In this document: piece by piece, positions 58,601-64,000 of the stretch | Position numbering within the stretch: the stretch's first letter is position 1 | Layout: every line of letters begins with the position of its first letter | Assembly: GCF_964355755.1 (NCBI RefSeq) | Contig: NC_092675.1 | Coordinates: 24,530,412 to 24,594,411, forward strand | Direction: 5' to 3' | Length of the DNA stretch: 64,000 nt | Origin: Antedon mediterranea | Lineage: Eukaryota > Echinodermata > Crinoidea > Comatulida > Antedonidae | Program-made: the position numbers and the translations under genes | Notes under the pieces: generated by a model | What the model was told of the DNA's origin: nothing | What the model saw: only the letters and a program-made list of their open reading frames with translations | Databases searched by the model: none

Positions 58601-61600
58601 TTACAGGAAAAAAGCAGCAAAACAACATGCAGTTCAGTTTATTACAAGTGTTACAACAGCATAATTATAATATTATTATAAGTTTTAAATTACAAAATTC
58701 GACGCTTATTACAAAGTGTCAAATAATAACAATTTTAATAAGGAACCTTAGTTTGAGTAAAATGTCAACTTACCTTTCCAATACCTTCATCTAAACAACT
58801 CACCATCGCGGCATAAGAAAGTCTGTTTTCATCAGTAAATATACCGCGCAGTGGTTCTTTATACTCATCTGGTACTTCGAGTGGAGAATGTGGTGCTTGG
58901 TACGACAGGTACAAAAACAAAGGCTGGGACAAAATGAGTGTTATGTTATTAAATATTTAAATTAATACCGTATAAGTAAATGGCCTGGACTTTTACATTG
59001 ATGAGAGATAGGCATGGGTGGGTTGGGTGGTAATAGTTGCCTTACCTTGTCTTCCGTTTTGTTCTTTATTATGTCTATGGCTTCATCAGTAAAAACGTGA
59101 GTAGAGTATGTACCATTGTACTCAAATGCAGGCAAGTAGTTTCGATGGAAGTCGTAGCCATCAACCAGTGGTGGTATAGATCTGTGACTATAGTGAGTGG
59201 CGACACCAAGATACAACCCTAAACAGAACATACGTTTTGTTTGATTACATTAAGTTATGAAATGTGCAACTAAATTGTGTGACGTTATTTAAAAGATATT
59301 TAATATTTAAAAAATAATTGTCATGTTTACAATTAATAAATTAATCACTGTCATCACCATGGTCATTATTATCTTTATATCCGGTAATGTGCATATCCAG
59401 TTTAGACATTTTATTTTTCAGATTCGGATACCTTTTATTACACACTCTTGCACTTCGCAAAGGTTAAAGATGTATTGTCCCTTTGACTAATTCCCCCCAA
59501 ATTTTTTTTTTAAATTTCGAAAAAAAGTGGGTCATTTTGAAGTATCATAAGAGTTATTAACTTTCACCAAAAATTAGTCGAAAAAAAAATAATTTAACCG
59601 AAATACAGATGTTTTTTTGTTAAAATAAAGTTTTCAATCAAAACATATCTCGTAATGCAACGCGCTTGTTTGGCTACTCTGTATGCATCATAAAACTTCC
59701 TCGCGATCTGTGTGAAAACACCTTCTCAACAGTGACGAGTTGTAAACAATCCTAATTAGCATCATGCATAATGCATACTCATGGTTTAAAATCTTTGTTT
59801 ACTTTTTACGATTTCTCAGACGAAATGTAATCTAATTTATTTACCTGTTAATTATGTAAACTTGTTGTTTTTGGCTTGAATTTCGACTTAAAGTGAATAA
59901 CTTTAATATTACTTTGATATGGCCAATTTAAATTTAGAATATTTTTTTTTTCATTTGTTTGTGTTTCAAGGGACAATACATCTTTAAGAAAAAAGCAGAG
60001 GTAACCATGCGAACTAGATCATCAACTGTTCTAAGAGCAGTTTTATAGGTCCTATTCTGCAACACTAATAATAATAATAATAAATAGATAATAACATTAA
60101 CTCGATCATATAGGTTAAGTATTGTTCGATCTATAAGATTACCTTGGTTTTACTATTTCATTTTTTACTTGTATAATTCGCTTCTTATTTAAGACTTAAA
60201 TGTTATTTTTGATACTTGTAAATGAACGGTGACGGTGCGTCTTATAAACGTGTGCCGCTGATACAAAAGCGTTTGTTCAATAAAGTTTATCCATGGAGGT
60301 ATAAAAATATACGCTGCCGCTCCTGTAATCCAATGGACGTCAATCGAGCGGACATAATATTGTTTATTCTTTCGGTAACTACAATTATTTTAGTACAATC
60401 TTGTTGAGCGTGTCAAATGGCCGAGCGATTAAACCATGGGCGTTTTACCGTACTTAATATCGGCATGGGTTCGAGGCCGATTCTTACACTTACTTTGTAT
60501 CATGTGATCCACAATTAAAAGAAAGGTATAGGATGTATGTTATAATAGAGGGTACTTTAGATAACTTTATGACGTTATCCAAATTCCTTCACTTGCACTG
60601 ATGAAGGGCTAGTGTTTCCCAAAAGCTCTGCTAACTTTTCTGGCTGTTTTACTTTATCGTTTTGATTTAGCTTTTCGCTTTTTTTGTTGTATCTCCATTG
60701 AAACCTCCAGCCACTGATACCCATAGCATTGTCATTTTTCAGTAATTTGCCTTTGGATTTATAATAGTAGTTTAGTTAGATGCAATATTTATAAGGTGCG
60801 GTATTACTATGCAAATCAATATTTACCCAAGAATGAATCGAAACCTCTGTTATTTGGAAGACATGCCTCATCATAGTAACCTAGATGCCATTTTCCTACC
60901 AAATGAGTAGAATAGCCAGCTTCTTTCATCTTCTGAGCCAAAGTTATTTCGTCAGTTGGTAAGCAAGATGGTATTGAATCTGTGAAAACGCCATGCTGTA
61001 ATCCTGTACGAATCTAAATAAAGAAAACCAAACGTTATTCTAAAATATATCGTTGTAATAAATTACCATTCCTTAATATGAACATTCTAGAATAAGATGT
61101 TTTGATTAAAGAAACCATGTATAATTATTATAAGAACAATCAGGAACATTCCAGTATGCTATTAATAGAAACTGTAATAAATCCAATAGAATAAGAAGTA
61201 TAAAGAATGATCTAGAAGGATAGGAACATCTTGTATATAAAGGGATGTAAAACTATTGTAAGGTTGTTGGATTAGAGGTTGGATATTAGAGGTTGGATAT
61301 TATTACCGTATATTGTAAAAGTTATTGTGAAGCTGTTGTTTAAAAAGTGCTTACTGGATTGTTGAAAGTTGAAGTTGATTGAAATTAAAGCTTTGTTTTT
61401 TGAGTTATTTTACAACTTTGTGGATTTTGTGTGTATACTTTTATGTCACAAGGGAGTTCCTAAAGTATTGTCAACCGCTCGGAAACATACGTAAGAGGAG
61501 CTCGTGACAATCGTTTGTCTGTCTTAATGCGTCGATAAAAAAATAATTATTAAACACCACCAAAAAAAGAAGGAATAAACTTGCCTCATCTGACCATGGA

Positions 61601-62136
61601 TTAATCCATGATCTGAATGTACCTTATTCGAAGGTTCATTTGTTTGTCTTCGAGTAGGACATTATTAATACTATTTCAGGTAAATTCTACCCATACTGGC
61701 ATGCTTTGGCAGGTTTATTCACGTTTATGAATAACTATCATCGTGTGACTGTTACTGCACTGCAGATGGATAGAATCAAGTAATTCTTGGTCATAAAATA
61801 AGATAACACATTACCTGATTAAATCTTCTGAACACGTACAGTAGTACTGTAGGCCACTAATCTTACCTGATATCGACCGGTCATCAGCTGACTTCTGGTG
61901 GGCGAACATCTTGTTTGAACGTAATAATTTTCTAACTTCACACCTTCAGCAGCCAATTTATCTATTACAGGGGTATCGAACAGCGCCCCGTGGTATCCGA
62001 CATCCCGATACCCTTGGTCATCTGTCAAAATGAATATTACGTTAGGTTGTTTATAGCCTACAACAGCAGAGAACTGAAAGCTAAGGAAAACAAGAATAGG
62101 GTTAAGGATGTTACACGCCATTTTCTCACTAAACAT
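55665..62136 (-). CDS. ARSB: Arylsulfatase B-like (N-acetylgalactosamine-4-sulfatase type)
   Basis: Eight exons join in frame into 519 residues (human ARSB 533): 62136-61867, 61013-60827, 59218-59046, 58923-58774, 57476-57416, 57310-57040, 56443-56283, 55951-55665 (TAA). A signal peptide ([14 protein letters not shown]) is followed by [12 protein letters not shown] with the metal-binding aspartates (39-40), [14 protein letters not shown] with Cys77 that becomes formylglycine, [56 protein letters not shown] and [19 protein letters not shown] and [13 protein letters not shown] match the ARSB C-terminal part. ARSB removes 4-sulfate from dermatan and chondroitin sulfate in lysosomes; the closely related ARSI/ARSJ are alternatives, and marine invertebrates often have expanded sulfatase sets. 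Translation may start at 62136 or 62121. Introns 4 and 6 carry minisatellites. Confidence 0.92.
56640..56950. repeat. About 20-bp tandem repeat in sulfatase intron 6
   Basis: The unit ctaccctttgaacctggat recurs about 15 times with many variants (aacctggacctactttgaac, gagctaccctttaaacc). A higher-order block, accgaaacctggacctacttt followed by acatggagctacccttta, appears twice (about 56666 and 56830). Confidence 0.85.
57878..58565. repeat. 47-bp minisatellite in sulfatase intron 4
   Basis: About 14.5 copies of a unit containing aaagaactgtcagacagcag and aacaagatgctgaatgggt. The central copies are identical or nearly so, and the last two have an altered middle (gataaaaagcagaatccagt). The long minus-strand frames at 58216-58628 are translations of the array. 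Confidence 0.95.
59464..59987. mobile_element. MITE of the TTAAAGATGTATTGTCCC family, copy 2
   Basis: The 524-bp element in sulfatase intron 2 starts TTAAAGATGTATTGTCCCTT and ends AAGGGACAATACATCTTTAA, which is its exact inverse. It shares termini and the words tcaccaaaaatta and acttt with the NAA35 intron copy. Confidence 0.8.
60405..60490 (+). mobile_element. tRNA-like SINE head in sulfatase intron 2
   Basis: AAATGGCCGAGCGATTAAAC and GGGTTCGAGGCCGATTC resemble the A and B boxes of the SINE family at 34165 and 46401. The body that follows does not clearly match, so it could be a diverged or different family. Confidence 0.5.
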
Positions 62137-63386
62137 TTACTTTTTGGTGCAGATCGTAGACAATGCCAACCAATTGGAGTTTGGTTGTGACTTTGTGTAG
62201 TAGTAAATATGAATAGGGCTAATCTATGTAATCCGTAGAATGACAATGGGGTGTCAGGAAACCTAAGACCACGAAAGCTAAGACCCCCTAAGACCTAAGA
62301 TCACAAAAGCTAAGACCCAAGAACTAAGATTACAAATATTTATCTTTCGCACCTGCCTTGTATTTTAACTCCCAACATTTATTCTGAATACCACACCTTA
62401 GAATTAGAATGATCATATTTATATTATTGAAGTGCAATGATCGATAAAAAAAGGTAAACTCAAATAACAGTTTCCTTATTCCTTTTCATAAAGTTGTTTA
62501 AATTAAAATTTATCTAAAAGAAGAAAGAACAAATACTGGTCTATGCATTTGGAATAAATGAGAAGTACAGTATGACTATTGATTTCATTAGTTATTCATT
62601 AATCCATGGTATAATTAAGAACGAAATGATAGAAAAAGAAGAAGGTTAAATTTAAATTTCGCAATTAGACAATGTGAAAGATTTCCAATTTTCAAGAATG
62701 TAGACAGTTCTTTACGTTTGTGGCTCAGGGACGGACGCAGGGGTGTTGCTCCAGTTGCCCCAGTTGCCCGGGCAACACCCTAAATTTCATACTTAAATGT
62801 TTTTTTCTGCCACTAATACAGATTTAGATCCTATCTCATCATATTATAGATTAACTATTAACATTATAGAAGTCCGGGGTTGGAAAAGGCTATAGGGCCT
62901 AGGCCTATGTAAATTGACAGACTGTGCCAGCGTAAAATTAACCAGAAGTCAACAATACCGAGCATAATTTGCCGGCGGTCAGCGTTTTTGTTGTATGGTT
63001 ACTGTTTGAATTGCTTGTGTCCATGAGAAGGTACAAAAATCCCGTCATATGAGTGGTTGATTTCTCCGTAATCATTGCATTTTGCCGGGGATTCCCCATC
63101 ATTTTTAAGTATTTCCATATTTATCTTCATTTCCTTACTTCCGTAATATTTCGCCGCATTTCAGTTGTAATTACGGACGTTCCGAACTTTGAAAATACAG
63201 TGTTTAATTTTTTCTTTCTACAAAATTTGATTATATTTTCTTTTCTCGAGTGTGGTTGTACAGTTTATAGTGGATAAATGAAAATGAATTGATAATAATT
63301 AATTTGTATTAATTGATTTAATTCCTAGAATTTATTACATTACCGGAAGTACCTTCGTCGGGGACCTCCATCGACAGATGTTCTCT
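62137..63386. other. Upstream region of the sulfatase gene
   Basis: It should contain the sulfatase promoter and 5' UTR. There is a short repeat of ctaagacc(cacgaa)-type words at 62255-62330 and a repeat-like cagttgccccagttgcccgg at 62750-62770. No gene is supported. Confidence 0.45.
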
Positions 63387-63387
63387 A

Positions 63388-63568
63388 AAGCTTGGTTCCC
63401 ACTAGAACGTAACGCAAGGACGTAAACGCAACGCAAGCGAATTGACCAATCACAAGCGATGGCTTATTCGCTTGTGATTGCTAACTGTCTATAACTTCGC
63501 TTGTCATTGGTTAAAACGCTTGCGTTGCGTTTACGTCCTTGCGTTACGTTCTAGTGGGAACCAAGCTT
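63388..63568. mobile_element. 181-bp near-perfect hairpin MITE
   Basis: AAGCTTGGTTCCCACTAGAA then CGTAACGCAAGGACGTAAAC on the left, with the exact inverse on the right, and arms of about 60 bp, followed inside by gcaagcgaa/ttcgcttg words. TA borders both ends. It is nearly intact, so it is probably a recent insertion. The family is shared with 15362-15560. Confidence 0.88.
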
Positions 63569-63569
63569 T

Positions 63570-63830
63570 AGTGGTTTGTTTGCGGTTTTCTTTGTTGTTA
63601 CGTTAGTGGCTTGTTTGTTATGTAATGGTTTTTTTGCTGTTACGTTAGTGGTTTGCTTGCTTTTACGTTTAGTGGCTTGTTTGTTACGTTAGTGGTTTGT
63701 TTGCTGTTACGTTAGTGGGTTGTTTGCTGTTACGTTAGTGGTTTATTTACTGTTACGTTCATGGTTTGTTTTCTGTTAGGTTAGTGGTCCATTTATTTTT
63801 TACGTTAGTAGTTTGTTACGTTAGCGAGTG
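63570..63830. repeat. About 24-bp tandem repeat
   Basis: gttacgttagtggtttgttt recurs about 10 times with variants, beginning right after the MITE at 63388-63568. Confidence 0.85.
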
Positions 63831-64000
63831 ATACAGTACGTATATCAATTGCAACATATACTTGCATTGATTAGGGAATTTCTAAATCAAATCAAATCGA
63901 CTACTGTAAATAATTAAAACCAGTAAATAACGAACATAGTGACGTCAATATTTTATTCATAATCTTAATTAAATATCGAAAAAGCTGAGAGTTTAAATTA

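Noticed and set aside
58216-58628. Long hydrophobic minus-strand frames
   Set aside because: They are translations of the 47-bp minisatellite.

Overview
This is AT-rich animal DNA. Genes are split into short exons with GT-AG introns, and intergenic and intronic DNA is crowded with short inverted-repeat (MITE-like) elements, tRNA- and 5S-derived SINE pieces and tandem repeats. Clusters of the palindromic word AGGCCTAGG and gene structures close to vertebrate orthologs suggest a marine invertebrate, plausibly an echinoderm or another invertebrate deuterostome; the phylum is inference only.

Layout. 1-9833: no finished gene, probably introns or 3' sequence of a secreted-protein gene whose first two coding exons lie at 12811-9834 on the minus strand; it holds many mobile elements. 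13.8-17.8 kb: empty apart from MITEs. 24583-17809 minus: a complete 11-exon ELL elongation factor gene (530 aa). 26175-32801 plus: a complete 15-exon NAA35 gene (NatC auxiliary subunit, 720 aa), head-to-head with ELL across 1.6 kb. 39644-36996 minus: a secreted or membrane protein with at least three Ig-like domains, 3' end not resolved. 42901-45249: a 2.35 kb foldback transposon whose long inverted repeats end in 13-copy arrays; it stops 127 bp before the ATG of PBLD. 45377-49684 plus: a complete PBLD (PhzF-family) gene with a duplicated, apparently mutually exclusive exon. 53838-54425 plus: an intronless atonal-type bHLH gene. 62136-55665 minus: a complete 8-exon arylsulfatase B-like gene (519 aa).

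The genes are unrelated in function (transcription elongation, N-terminal acetylation, adhesion or recognition, PhzF-type enzyme, neural-type transcription factor, lysosomal sulfatase), so this is ordinary chromosomal gene order and not a cluster. For ELL, NAA35, PBLD and the sulfatase, exon borders were joined by hand and every junction keeps frame. The most interesting points are the alternative exon pair in PBLD, a recent broken copy of one NAA35 exon inside the same gene, and the foldback element with tandem-repeat termini and a 7-bp target duplication.
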